64,000 nt of DNA, taken from positions 93,873 through 157,872 of the forward strand of contig JAKBWB010000061.1 in NCBI GenBank assembly GCA_021843755.1, written 5' to 3'. Positions 16,815 through 25,799 of the stretch are shown piece by piece. Each line of letters begins with the position of its first letter. Positions within the stretch are counted from its first letter, which is position 1. Source of the DNA: Pseudomonadota bacterium. Its GTDB lineage: Bacteria > Pseudomonadota > Gammaproteobacteria > Steroidobacterales > Steroidobacteraceae. The position numbers and the translations under genes are program-made. The notes below the pieces were generated by a model. It saw nothing but the letters and a program-made list of their open reading frames with translations, searched no databases and had not been told where the DNA came from.

Positions 16815-18416
16815 TCAGTACAGCTGAGGCGTGCCGCCTGCGGCGATGAAGGCCCGCATGGCCCGCAGCAGGCGCGCTGGCAGGATCGGCCGGGGCGTGG
16901 CGTGTGCGCCGAGCTGCATGATCCGCTGTGTGTGCCGGGTAAGCGTTGGCCAGTGGGGTAATTCCGGCCCGTTGGGATCGCCGGTCTTGACGAAGTTGAC
17001 CCAGTAGCGCGACATGCGCCGGGAAATCCTCCGATCGAGCCGGGTGAAATGCCGTTGGGGTGCCGCATCCAGGGTCTGGAACACGTAGGGGATTTCCGAG
17101 GAGTGGAATACTTTCCAGAGATGGGATCGTGGTCCCGGCTCGACGTGCGCCCAGAGGTATGCGTAGACCGGCTCGCGCGTGTGTGCAAGCCGCAGGCGAT
17201 CCCATTGATAGAGTGCCGCGAGCCCGAGATCGCGCCGCACGGCGCGCTGCGCGCGCGCGCGGGCGCGCCCGCCGTGGGCGGGGAACAAACGCGCGAAGCG
17301 CGGCGCGAGGGCGCCGAACGTCTTGCGCAGGTAGGCGCGCCAGGCTGTGCGGCTCACGCTCGTTGGGTTGGGGCGAAATCCGGTGTTCTCGTCGGCGTTC
17401 ATTCCGAGCAGGATCGGCGTGCGAGTGAAGCGGCCGGCGGCGAGCAACCGCTCGGGGGCGGCAGGCAACAGCGTGCCGTCGATGATCGGCATGATCAGCG
17501 GGCTGGTCATGGGTGGGGCCGAGATGCCAAGAGCCCGCACCGGCAGAGCGCGCAATGCCGCTAGCGTCTCGGCGTGCTTCGCGCGCGCGAACGCCGCGCC
17601 GGCGCGCTCGGCGGCGGCCAATGACGCCATGTGTCGTGGTGATCCCGGCAGGCGCGAGTTGGGCAGGCCACTTTCGGCGATCGCCCGCGCGAACAATCCC
17701 GCCGCGAGCGGCGAGGTGATCAGCTCCTGCACGGCGATTGCGCCGGCGGACTGACCGGCGACGGTGACGGCACGGGGATTGCCGCCGAACGCGCCGATGT
17801 TGCGGTGTACCCAGCGCAGCGCGGCGATCATGTCCTGCAGGCCCCAGTTGCCCGGCGGCTCGTGCAGGCGCTTCGCCTCGGCCACGAGCGCCGGATCGGT
17901 GAAGAAACCGAGCACGCCCAAGCGGTAATTGATCGTGACGACGATGATGCCCTGCGCAGCCAGATGCCGCCCGTCGTATACCGGCACCGACCCGGAGCCG
18001 GAGATGAACGCCCCGCCCGGAATCCACACCATGACCGGCAGTGGTCGCGACACGCGCCGCGGCGTCCAGATGTTCAGGTACAGGCAGTTCTCGCTGACTG
18101 GCCCGTGCACGACGTACTCGGATGTCCAGGGGCCGATACCGTGCGGTGTGAGCGTCTGGCTGCAGCTCGGTGCAAAATGCGTGGCGGCGCGCACCCCGCG
18201 CCACGGTTGGACCGGCTGCGGCGCGCGCCAGCGGTTGCTGCCGATCGGAGGCGCCGCGTAGGGCACGCCAAGGAATGCGTTGACGGAACCTGCGCGTAGA
18301 CCGGAGAGTACTCCTTGCGCGACGCGCACTCGCGGCGCGGGCTGCGCGGCGTGGCAGGCCGCCGCGGCCAGCGTTGCCAGCGCAGTCAGGAGTGCGGTGC
18401 GTCGCGCCCGGATCAT
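16815..18416 (-). CDS. Secreted type-B carboxylesterase
   Basis: Alpha/beta-hydrolase of the carboxylesterase/lipase type B family, 533 aa, hydrolysing carboxylic esters. A signal peptide is visible (ALLTALATLAAAACHAAQP). Family signatures: ENCLYLNIWTP, the oxyanion-hole segment WIPGGAFISGSG, and the nucleophile elbow VAGQSAGA (Ser near residue 221). The acid lies in GMNADENTGF and the His in VFHSSEIPYVF. ATG 18416 is chosen because it gives the signal peptide; the longer upstream frame is not coding. Its upstream region holds the hairpin cluster at 18662-18972. Confidence 0.93.
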   Translation of the reverse strand: MIRARRTALLTALATLAAAACHAAQPAPRVRVAQGVLSGLRAGSVNAFLGVPYAAPPIGSNRWRAPQPVQPWRGVRAATHFAPSCSQTLTPHGIGPWTSEYVVHGPVSENCLYLNIWTPRRVSRPLPVMVWIPGGAFISGSGSVPVYDGRHLAAQGIIVVTINYRLGVLGFFTDPALVAEAKRLHEPPGNWGLQDMIAALRWVHRNIGAFGGNPRAVTVAGQSAGAIAVQELITSPLAAGLFARAIAESGLPNSRLPGSPRHMASLAAAERAGAAFARAKHAETLAALRALPVRALGISAPPMTSPLIMPIIDGTLLPAAPERLLAAGRFTRTPILLGMNADENTGFRPNPTSVSRTAWRAYLRKTFGALAPRFARLFPAHGGRARARAQRAVRRDLGLAALYQWDRLRLAHTREPVYAYLWAHVEPGPRSHLWKVFHSSEIPYVFQTLDAAPQRHFTRLDRRISRRMSRYWVNFVKTGDPNGPELPHWPTLTRHTQRIMQLGAHATPRPILPARLLRAMRAFIAAGGTPQLY

Positions 18417-19114
18417 GCCCGCCTGATCCCGATTACGGGCAACGGAACGAGCACGGAGGCGAGTGACCCGGCCGGTATGAGCCATTTGCGCAAGGTCCGC
18501 GCACGCCAGCCACGGCGGCGTTGCGTGCGCAGTGAAGCAGGGCGTCCGGCGGCACATGTGAGAGTCGTCCTGTCCCTTGCGCCGGTTCGCGGACCTGGAT
18601 ATAACGTCAGCCGCACGAACGACGTGCCTACCGCCGAGAGGGCGGGAAGTTACGCGCGGGGGTGCGACGCATGCGTCGCACGGGTGGCCATGGCGGCCAC
18701 CCTGGGCATTCTGCGAAGCCAGGATGGCGAAGCAGAATGGGCCTGCGCGGCGGAGGCAGCGAACGGGTAACCGTTCACCCGCCTCAGCGCCGCCCCACGA
18801 AGAACCGCGAACCGGCCCAAAGGTCCTTGCAAGCCCCAAGGCTTGCAAGGACCGAGATACGGCAAGTGCTGTCTGGAACGGCATGAAGACGTGTCGGGGC
18901 AGGACTCTGAAGACGCTCGCATGAGTCTCTCCTCGGTAGGCAGCGCGTGCGCCGCAGCTGCGGCGCACGCGCCTGATTCGCGCGGAAACACCGGGACGAT
19001 ACCAGCAAAGAAAAGATAGCGCTACCAGAACGGCGGGGGACGGGTGGTATGATCACTTCGATCGCCGCACGGGCCGCGCTTGCGCCCACCGCGCGTCGCC
19101 TACGGAGCACCCCC
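18417..19114. other. 698-base gap without a protein gene, rich in hairpins
   Basis: No convincing coding frame on either strand. The first 240 bases would hold the esterase promoter on the minus strand; I see no clear consensus boxes. The middle holds five inverted repeats and a palindrome between 18662 and 18972, listed separately. Confidence 0.7.
18662..18972. repeat. Cluster of perfect inverted repeats
   Basis: Six structures in 310 bases. A perfect 20-bp palindrome spans 18662-18681. GGGTGGCC/GGCCACCC with a 5-base loop spans 18682-18702. CATTCTGC/GCAGAATG arms lie at 18707-18714 and 18732-18739. GAACGG-GTAA-CCGTTC spans 18761-18776. A perfect 14-bp stem with loop CCAA spans 18822-18853, and a perfect 30-bp palindrome spans 18943-18972. 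None has a T-run. It could be a structured RNA, a REP-like cluster or a nested protein-binding region. Confidence 0.8.
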
Positions 19115-19564
19115 GTGACCGAAGAGCAATCCCCGAGCGTCACACTCGAGCAAATCCGCGGATATCAGTTCGACATCACGTTCGCGCCCGAGATGGCGCA
19201 TGTGCAATCGGACGAAGCGCCGCCGCTCGGCCAGAGCCAGGGTCCGACGCCGGCGTTGCTGCTGCTCGCCGCCGTGGGAAGCTGCATGAGTTCGAGCCTC
19301 TATTTCGCACTCACCAAGTTCAAGAACGACGCGGGCACGATCATCACCACGGCTCGCGGGCGCATCGGCCGTAATGCGGCCGGCCGGCTGCGCATCGTGC
19401 ACATCGACGTGGAAATTCATCTGGGCGTCAGCGCCGACGGCTTGCAGCACCTCGAGCGAATACTGGGGCAGTTCGAGGAGTTTTGCACGGTCGGGGCCAG
19501 CGTGAGGGCCGGGATTCCAACGGACGTCGCGGTATTCGATGGCGGCGGCCGCAGGCTGAACTAG
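19115..19564 (+). CDS. OsmC-family protein
   Basis: Member of the OsmC/Ohr fold family of thiol-dependent peroxidases; 149 aa from GTG 19115. The two conserved redox cysteines are present at residues 57 (AVGSCMSSSL) and 124 (EEFCTVGAS). GGAG lies 7 bases before the GTG, which is why I prefer it over the upstream ATG at 19049. It is the general OsmC-like type, so a peroxidase role is probable but not certain. Monocistronic. Confidence 0.85.
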   Translation: MTEEQSPSVTLEQIRGYQFDITFAPEMAHVQSDEAPPLGQSQGPTPALLLLAAVGSCMSSSLYFALTKFKNDAGTIITTARGRIGRNAAGRLRIVHIDVEIHLGVSADGLQHLERILGQFEEFCTVGASVRAGIPTDVAVFDGGGRRLN

Positions 19565-19718
19565 CCCCTCGCAGGGCACCCCCGGCCCGGGTCCGCGCTT
19601 CCTTCGCCCGCCCGCACCGCGCCGATCGGCTCCCTTTGCGCCGCTCGTCAGCCGATTTCGGTCCTGGGACGGTGCCGCTATGCTGTGCCGAGCCGTGTGG
19701 CAACTACCGGAGACGCAT

Positions 19719-20513
19719 ATGGACCTCGGGCTGCACTCGAGACTCGCATTGGTGACCGGCTCCACGGCCGGCATCGGCTTTGCAACCGCAGAGACGCTCG
19801 CGCGCGAAGGCGCAACCGTGATCGTCAATGGCCGCTCGAGCGCACGGGTCGAGGCCGCTATCGGGCAGCTGCGTCACTCGGTCCCGAATGGCCGGGTGGA
19901 GGGGATCGCCGCCGACGTCAGTGATGCGGCGGGCTGTGCGGCCGTGATCGAGGCGTTTCCCGACGTCGACATGCTCATCAACAACCTGGGCATTTTCGAG
20001 CCCAAACCCTTCGTTGCGATCACCGATGGCGAATGGCTGCGCTTCTTCGAGGCCAATGTGTTGAGTGGCATCCGCCTGGCTCGCCACTACGTCGGCGGAA
20101 TGCGAGCCCGCAACTGGGGACGGATCGTGTTTGTCTCGAGCGAATCGGGTGTGCAGATCCCGGCCGAGATGGTGCACTACGGGGTCACGAAGACGGCGCA
20201 GATTGCCGTCGCCCGGGGTCTGGCCGAGACGCTTGCCGGCACCAACGTGACGGTGAACTCGGTACTGCCCGGGCCCACCGCCTCCGAAGGCGTCGAGCGG
20301 TACGTCGAGCAGATGGCCCGTGCATCCGGGAAGGATCGGACGAGTGTCGAGCGGGATTTTTTCAAGGACGTGCGGCCGACCTCGATCATCCAGCGCTTCG
20401 CCAGTACCGGCGAAGTCGCCGCGTTCATTGCCTACATCTGCAGCGCGCAAGCCTCGGCAACCACCGGCGCGGCTCTGCGTGTCGATGGGGGCGTGGTTCG
20501 GGCCATCTTCTGA
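19719..20513 (+). CDS. Short-chain dehydrogenase/reductase
   Basis: NAD(P)-dependent oxidoreductase with a Rossmann fold, 264 aa. Cofactor motif TGSTAGIG is near residue 13, NNLG near 88, catalytic Ser in VSSESG and Tyr/Lys in YGVTKTAQ. The C-terminal GAALRVDGG motif is typical of classical SDRs. ATG 19719 is 6 bases after GGAG. The substrate cannot be inferred; the gene stands alone. Confidence 0.9.
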   Translation: MDLGLHSRLALVTGSTAGIGFATAETLAREGATVIVNGRSSARVEAAIGQLRHSVPNGRVEGIAADVSDAAGCAAVIEAFPDVDMLINNLGIFEPKPFVAITDGEWLRFFEANVLSGIRLARHYVGGMRARNWGRIVFVSSESGVQIPAEMVHYGVTKTAQIAVARGLAETLAGTNVTVNSVLPGPTASEGVERYVEQMARASGKDRTSVERDFFKDVRPTSIIQRFASTGEVAAFIAYICSAQASATTGAALRVDGGVVRAIF

Positions 20514-20597
20514 GCTTGCCGCGGGGAGCGGCCTGGACCGCTCGCGCGGTGCAACGGGCTGCATCGCCGCGGGTGTCCGGCGCGCGCAGGAAACCGA

Positions 20598-22064
20598 TCA
20601 GTCGAGCTCCGCCAGGTCGACACCTTGATTGCGCAGGGCCTGGATCAAGGGCCCGAGGTGCGCACGATAGTGGCGCCAGCGGCCCGTCGAGGAGCCGTAG
20701 ATCGGTCTTCGGACCTGCGCTGCGCTCTGGGTGAGACAGACGGCGGCGTTGCGCTCGATCTCGACGGCGGCGTCGCGCCATTGGAGGCCGCAGGCCGCCG
20801 CCGCCGCCGCGCCCACGCGGATCGGATCGTTGACCAGATCGTCGTAGCGGACCTCGTGGATCGCCGCGCCGAAGGCGTCGCGCCAGTGTTGGACCAGGCG
20901 CGCGTATGCCGCGTAGTAACGCGCCAGATCGTTGAAGTCGTAGCTGAACTGATACGCCTCGCCGAACAGGGTGCGATACATCGCGAAGCAGATATCGAGC
21001 GGCGAGCGGCTGACGAGCACGAGCCGCGCCTGTGGCAAGGCGCGACGAATGGCGCCCAGGTAGAGGTAATTCATCGGCTGTTTCTCGATGACGACCTCAG
21101 GGTTGCCACCGGCGCCGGCGAGACGGGCGTATCCGGCGGCGATCGAGTCCCAGTCGGCCGAGGCGGCCCGCGCAAACACATCCGTGCCGCGAACCGCGTC
21201 GGTCTGCGGGCCCGGCGGGGCGGTGAGCAGCGTGCGGGCGAAGTGATCGGTCTCGCCGTTGGAGCGCACTGCGGGCAGGCCCGTCAGGATGCGCTCGAGT
21301 AGTGTCGTGCCGGAGCGCGGCAGACCGAATATGAAGACGAAGCGGCTCGAATCGATCCGGCCGTCGAGCACCCGGTCCGGTCCACGAGGAAAGACCTCGA
21401 TGATGCGTCGCAATTTGTGTTCGTCGACCCGGACATCGTAGGTGAGTTGGCGCCGGCGGGCGCCGGCGGCCAGGGCAAACGCTTCGAACGCCTCGTCGTA
21501 CTGCGCGAGATCGTCGAGTTCCTTGCCGAGCGCGTAGCCGAGCAGAACCCGGGCACTGTCGTGCAGATCGGGCCGGGCGAGTTCGCGCCGCAACTCCCCG
21601 AGGTGATTGGCGGTGGGGGTCTGCACCCGCAGTTCGGAGCGCAGCAGGTAGCCGCGATACTCGCGCCCGTTGAGCGCGATGGCCCGGTCGCAGGCCGCCT
21701 CGGCCTGCGCAAACCGGCCGAAACCCCGCTCGCTCGAGGCGAGGTTGTACCAGTGGCGGGAAACGTTCGGGCTGCACTGCACGGCCCGCCGGTACAGGGC
21801 ATTGGCCCGGTCGTGGCGTCCCAGTGCGACCGCTGTGCGAGCCAGGGCATCATAGGCCTCGGCGCTTCCGGCCGCGTAGCGCACCGCGCTCTCGAGTACG
21901 GATTCGACTTCTGCGGGACGGCCGAGCCTCAACAGTATTGCGGCCAACACGCCATGCGCAGGCGAGCATGCCTTCTCGGTGGCCACGGCCCGCTCGGCAA
22001 CCTGCAGAGCCTCGCCAAGGCGTCCGGCGTGCATCAAGCGCAAGGCTTCGGCATCGAGGGTCAT
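20598..22064 (-). CDS. TPR-containing sulfotransferase
   Basis: A 488-aa protein with N-terminal tetratricopeptide repeats (about residues 1-160) fused to a PAPS-dependent sulfotransferase domain. The 5'-phosphosulfate loop is visible as FGLPRSGTTLLERIL around residue 244, and the 3'-phosphate region as LVLVSRSPLDICFAMYR. This architecture is common in proteobacteria; substrates are mostly unknown and may include peptides, glycans or lipids. No signal peptide is present, so it is probably cytoplasmic. The DUF2459 gene lies 51 bases upstream in the same direction and may share a transcript. Confidence 0.88.
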   Translation of the reverse strand: MTLDAEALRLMHAGRLGEALQVAERAVATEKACSPAHGVLAAILLRLGRPAEVESVLESAVRYAAGSAEAYDALARTAVALGRHDRANALYRRAVQCSPNVSRHWYNLASSERGFGRFAQAEAACDRAIALNGREYRGYLLRSELRVQTPTANHLGELRRELARPDLHDSARVLLGYALGKELDDLAQYDEAFEAFALAAGARRRQLTYDVRVDEHKLRRIIEVFPRGPDRVLDGRIDSSRFVFIFGLPRSGTTLLERILTGLPAVRSNGETDHFARTLLTAPPGPQTDAVRGTDVFARAASADWDSIAAGYARLAGAGGNPEVVIEKQPMNYLYLGAIRRALPQARLVLVSRSPLDICFAMYRTLFGEAYQFSYDFNDLARYYAAYARLVQHWRDAFGAAIHEVRYDDLVNDPIRVGAAAAAACGLQWRDAAVEIERNAAVCLTQSAAQVRRPIYGSSTGRWRHYRAHLGPLIQALRNQGVDLAELD

Positions 22065-22115
22065 GGATGGGGGCTCACCGGCAGCGGCGGGCTCGGGAGG
22101 CCGGTCGCTTCGGGC

Positions 22116-22850
22116 TCATGCCGGCGCTTGAGGCGCTGCCGCGGCGCGTGGGCGTAGCTGCGCACCGGGGGCGCGCCCGGCGGATCGTCGGCGGCACATG
22201 CGCAGGCCGTGCAGGCGGTCCTTGAGTTGATCGGAGAAAATGACGGCGCCGACGTGCACCGCCAGCCCCGCTCCGTGCAGTGCCTCGGCGGTCCATGTGT
22301 TGCAGGTGTGCAAGGCGTCGTAGCGTTCGCCCGAGGCATAAAACGCGCTGTCGGGCCATGGTCCGGCGCCCAACTCGACCGGCTTGCCGGCGCGCCGGCT
22401 CAGGGCGGCGAGCAAAAAGGTGTCGAGCCTGTGAACCTCATGTTGATCGGCGCACAGCCAGCGGTAGGTTGCATCGGCCGGCAACAGCGCCTCGACCGAG
22501 GGGGCGCCCGCGACGAGCATGACGCTCGGGGAGCTGAACAGCGCCTCGATCGCATCGACGGCAGTCGGATTGGAGGCCATGTAGAAACGCCGGTTCCCCC
22601 AGCCGAAACTCACGTATCGCTCATGCGGATACACCGGCAGCACGGATCGCAGGGGTCCGAGTTCCCGCACCGGCAGGATCAGCCCCGTGTGCCATCCGGC
22701 GAAGAGTACCCCGATTACGGCGGTTCGGGCCGCGGGGAACCGGTGCGCGGGGACGGGGGTCGCGGCGGAGTGGGATAGCGCGCTGCAGCCGCACATCAGG
22801 GCTGCACCCAGCAGGCTGGCGATTGCAGCCGTCAGTGTGAATTTGCGCAT
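22116..22850 (-). CDS. DUF2459-family lipoprotein
   Basis: A 244-aa exported protein. The N-terminus is a lipoprotein-like signal (ASLLGAALMCGC). The body matches the DUF2459 (TIGR02117-type) family: GWHTGLILPVRELGPL, RYVSFGWGNRRFYM and the conserved HTCNTWTAEALHGAG near the C-terminus. These proteins have conserved His, Asn, Cys and Thr residues suggestive of a cysteine-hydrolase-like fold, but their function is not established. ATG 22850 gives a good signal peptide; the longer frame to 23123 is not coding. Confidence 0.85.
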   Translation of the reverse strand: MRKFTLTAAIASLLGAALMCGCSALSHSAATPVPAHRFPAARTAVIGVLFAGWHTGLILPVRELGPLRSVLPVYPHERYVSFGWGNRRFYMASNPTAVDAIEALFSSPSVMLVAGAPSVEALLPADATYRWLCADQHEVHRLDTFLLAALSRRAGKPVELGAGPWPDSAFYASGERYDALHTCNTWTAEALHGAGLAVHVGAVIFSDQLKDRLHGLRMCRRRSAGRAPGAQLRPRAAAAPQAPA

Positions 22851-23158
22851 CGACTGCCGCCCGTGCTTGCACGGATCAGAATCCTGCCCTGAGAGGTCCT
22901 TGCGCCGCTTCTGAGGGCGCGCCCCGAGTCTCGGCCCCTGCGGGCCTGAGAGCCGGCCCGCGGCACCGCGTACGCTGGCAGTGAAACGAGAGGACCGATG
23001 CCGGTGCTCTCGCCTCGGCCGCGGTGGGTGCTCCTGCCGCGTGACTTGCAGGCCTCGGGCACGTAGCGGGCGATGCGCCGCGCATCGTGATGCCGCGCCG
23101 GCTCTCGGTTCGCTTCGCGGCACGCCGACTTGTCGTGATCGCGCATGCTCGGGCCGAT
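22851..23158. other. 308-base gap, no gene seen
   Basis: GC-rich spacer between the halogenase stop and the DUF2459 start. The open frames that cross it have skewed Arg/Ala/Gly content and no family resemblance. No clear promoter or terminator was found. Confidence 0.5.
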
Positions 23159-24766
23159 CTACCAGAAGTAGAGCTGCAAGGTGAGGGGTTTCCGCGGCGG
23201 CGGCGGTTCAGCCAGCGCTTCGCGGTGATCCAGGTAATTTCCGACGCAGCGGCTCAGCAGCTCGTCGATTTCGGACATGCTGTAGCGCGCCTCCTGCGCA
23301 TTGGGGGGGCGCAGGCTGGCAGGATCCGGGAAGATCCCCATGCCGGACAAGATCGCGAACCAGGACATGACCGGGTAGCCCTGGCCGATTTCCTGCGCAC
23401 GAATCCCCGGGACGATGCTCTTGCCCGCTCGCCAGGTCGAATAGATTTTCCGGAGATTGTCCGACAGCGTCATGTTGGCGGCGTTCGCCCGCCAGTAATC
23501 CGTGTCGGTGCGGGAGTTGGTCTTGTAGTGGGTGACGATATAGTCCCGGATGCCTTCGAAGTTCCGGTTCACGCGCGCGTTGAAGCGCTCGCGGACATCG
23601 TCGGTCAGCGCGCCCCCCTCGAGGAGTTCGGCGAACGTCTGCGCCATGTACTGGACCACCATGAGCGATGTGGCTTCCAGCGGTTCGACGAACCCCTGGG
23701 CCAGTCCGACCGCAAGACAATTCGCATGCCACGGCCGGGCGACCCGTCCGACCCTCATCTTCAGGTGCCGCGCTGGGACATCCGAGTCGAGCAGTCCGAG
23801 ATGCTGCCGCAGCTCGGTTTCCGCCGCATCCGGCGTGCAGAATTGCGTGCTGAAGACGTAGCCGTTGCCGAAGCGGTTGGTGAGCGGAATCTTCCAGACC
23901 CAACCGTGCTTCAACGCGGTCGACACCGTCTGGCTGGGGATGCTCGCCCCGATCGGCGAGGGGATGGCCACCGCCGCGTCGTTGAACAGATTGTCCGCGT
24001 AGCTGACGAAGGGGACGCCCAAGGCCTTCTCCAGCAGCAGAGCGGAAAAGCCCGTGCAATCCACGTACAGATCCGCCGTGATCGTCTCGCCCTCGCGAGT
24101 GCGCACCGAGGCTATCGAGCCATCCGCGCCCACCGTCGCATGCGTTACGTGGCAGCTCTTGTAGCGAATGCCCCGCTCGAGCGCTTTCTTGTGGAGGAAT
24201 TGGCCGAGGAGCGTCGCATCGAAATGATAGGCGTGCAACACATCGAATGGGAAAGTTTCCCGCGACTTCGGCGCGCGCCGCTCGGCCACGAGGCGGGCCG
24301 CGAGGAAGAAGCGGTCCGGATGTGCGTACAGGTTCGCGCCCCGGACCCGTGCCTCGACGTTGTGGATGAACTGGGTCATGGTCATGATGTCGACCATGGA
24401 GGGGAACGGATGGAAATAGTGCTCGAAGCCGGGCCTGGTGGACCACCCCTCGAAGCTGATGCCACATTTGTAGGTCGCATGGCATGCGGGCATCCATTCC
24501 GCCTCCTCGATTCCCAGCATGTCAAAGAATCCCCGCAGCAGCGGCGTGGACCCTTCGCCGACGCCGATCGTCGCGACGGTGGGGGATTCGAGCAGGGTGA
24601 TGTCCACGCCTTTGGGAATCAGAGTCCGCGCAAGAATCAACGCGCTCATCCATCCGGCCGTGCCGCCGCCGACGACGGCAATGCGTCGCACGGGCGGTTG
24701 CGTCGCGGAGTTGCCGTTACCCGCGGGGAAATTGAAGGAACAATCGAGAATGTTTGCTGTGGTCAT
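23159..24766 (-). CDS. Flavin-dependent tryptophan halogenase-family protein
   Basis: FADH2-dependent halogenase family, 535 aa, which uses a flavin reductase partner to make hypohalous acid and halogenate an aromatic substrate. Diagnostic features: the FAD site GGGTAGW at 33-39, the catalytic Lys at residue 100 (HATYKCGISFEGW), and the halogenase box HGWVWKIPL. The N-terminus is about 25 residues longer than in well-studied members. No flavin reductase, tryptophan gene or natural-product cluster is adjacent. Family members in proteobacteria also occur beside TonB-dependent receptors; here the nearest is 13 kb away. The substrate is unknown. Confidence 0.93.
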   Translation of the reverse strand: MTTANILDCSFNFPAGNGNSATQPPVRRIAVVGGGTAGWMSALILARTLIPKGVDITLLESPTVATIGVGEGSTPLLRGFFDMLGIEEAEWMPACHATYKCGISFEGWSTRPGFEHYFHPFPSMVDIMTMTQFIHNVEARVRGANLYAHPDRFFLAARLVAERRAPKSRETFPFDVLHAYHFDATLLGQFLHKKALERGIRYKSCHVTHATVGADGSIASVRTREGETITADLYVDCTGFSALLLEKALGVPFVSYADNLFNDAAVAIPSPIGASIPSQTVSTALKHGWVWKIPLTNRFGNGYVFSTQFCTPDAAETELRQHLGLLDSDVPARHLKMRVGRVARPWHANCLAVGLAQGFVEPLEATSLMVVQYMAQTFAELLEGGALTDDVRERFNARVNRNFEGIRDYIVTHYKTNSRTDTDYWRANAANMTLSDNLRKIYSTWRAGKSIVPGIRAQEIGQGYPVMSWFAILSGMGIFPDPASLRPPNAQEARYSMSEIDELLSRCVGNYLDHREALAEPPPPRKPLTLQLYFW

Positions 24767-25141
24767 GGAAGCACAAGCGGACTGATCATGGCCCCATGCC
24801 GCGCCCGTGCCTGCGCAGCGGATAAATCGTCCCGAACATCAGTCCTGTGTCGGATCGGTGTCCGGACCGACCTCATCATCGCTCGGACTGCGTTTGTCTC
24901 GGCGAGTGTACCGCATCGGCAACGATTTGCGGCGGTGGCCATCGGCCGACGGCGCGGATACGGGGGCTACGAGGCGCGCAATCGCGCAGTTGCGGCGCGG
25001 AACGTGGCCGCCGATCGAGTTTCGCGCTGCGGTCGGCAGGATGCGGGGGCACTGCGCGGATCACCGGGGCCGCCTCCCGGGCGCTTGCGGCTTGCTCGGG
25101 TGGATAGTACTTTGAACTGCGGGTGTATGGAGTCCTGATGT
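24767..25141. other. 375-base gap, no gene seen
   Basis: Divergent spacer between the halogenase start and the decayed BlaI gene. It should contain the halogenase promoter on the minus strand; I did not find convincing boxes. Confidence 0.5.
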
Positions 25142-25408
25142 GACACGTCGAAGCTGACCCGGCTCGAGCTGCGCTTGCTGGAAACCCTGTGGAGGCTGGG
25201 ACCGCCGAGCGTTCGGGAAGTTCAACAGCTCTGCGCGCAAAAAAAAGGCCAGCCGACCTGCACGACGGTGCAGACCATTCTGTACCGCCTCGAGACCAAG
25301 GAGGCGGCGCGGCGAGTCAAGAAGATCGGCAACACGCACATCCTTGCGACGGCCCTGTCGCCGATCGCGGCTCGGCGTCCGTTGATCGATGAACCCGTGC
25401 TTCGCTGA
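25142..25408 (+). pseudogene. BlaI/MecI/CopY-type repressor remnant
   Basis: The frame encodes the winged-helix of the BlaI family (KLTRLELRLLETLWRLGPP, then TTVQTILYRLETKEAARRV) but stops after about 88 residues, so the C-terminal dimerisation part is missing. The obvious ATG at 25138 is followed at once by TGA and is one base out of frame with the conserved sequence, so the normal start has been lost. A TTG at 25175 would cut into the DNA-binding domain. No M56 peptidase partner gene is nearby. Confidence 0.7.
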
Positions 25409-25446
25409 GGACGCTTTCACGTGGCTCCGCGCGCGGCGGACCGCTA

Positions 25447-25475
25447 TGGACACCTGATGCGTGATGCAGTAGCAT
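25447..25475 (+). promoter_or_regulatory. Promoter of the first vapBC module
   Basis: -35 TGGACA (25447-25452), 17-base spacer, -10 TAGCAT (25470-25475). The vapB ATG begins 7 bases after the -10 box, so the transcript would start at or next to the start codon (leaderless). A short ATGC-AGTA-GCAT inverted repeat overlaps the -10. Confidence 0.55.
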
Positions 25476-25482
25476 TTGATGT

Positions 25483-25725
25483 ATGCGCACCACTCTCGAC
25501 ATCGCAGACGATGTGCTCCAGGCCGCCAAGGAGCGGGCGCGATACGAGAAGAAGACTGTGGGGCAGATGATCTCAGAGCTTGCGCGACGCGCACTCACGA
25601 CCCCGCCGGAAACGGGTGTGGTGCGGGAGCCGAAGGCGGTCTACGGCGTGAGACCGTTCGCCTCGCGCGGTCGCTTGGTGACTAACGAACAGATCGACAA
25701 GCTCCGTGAGGATGACGTCTATTAA
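25483..25725 (+). CDS. vapB: VapB-like antitoxin
   Basis: An 80-aa protein with an N-terminal ribbon-helix-helix DNA-binding region (MRTTLDIADDVLQAAKERAR) and a C-terminal part likely to bind and neutralise the toxin. This N-terminal pattern is characteristic of antitoxins paired with PIN-domain VapC ribonucleases. The toxin gene follows after 74 bases, an unusually wide gap for such pairs. The TA complex probably represses its own promoter. Confidence 0.85.
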   Translation: MRTTLDIADDVLQAAKERARYEKKTVGQMISELARRALTTPPETGVVREPKAVYGVRPFASRGRLVTNEQIDKLREDDVY

Positions 25726-25799
25726 CTGCCTCGAGCGGGCAGACTTCGTCTTCAGTCGCTGAGTGGGGATTCTTCCGGGCGTGAAGTTGCGGGGATGCG

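Noticed and set aside
23087..25138. 683-codon open frame on the plus strand
   Set aside because: Antisense to the halogenase gene, rich in Arg/Asp/His with no domain; the minus-strand gene has all catalytic motifs.
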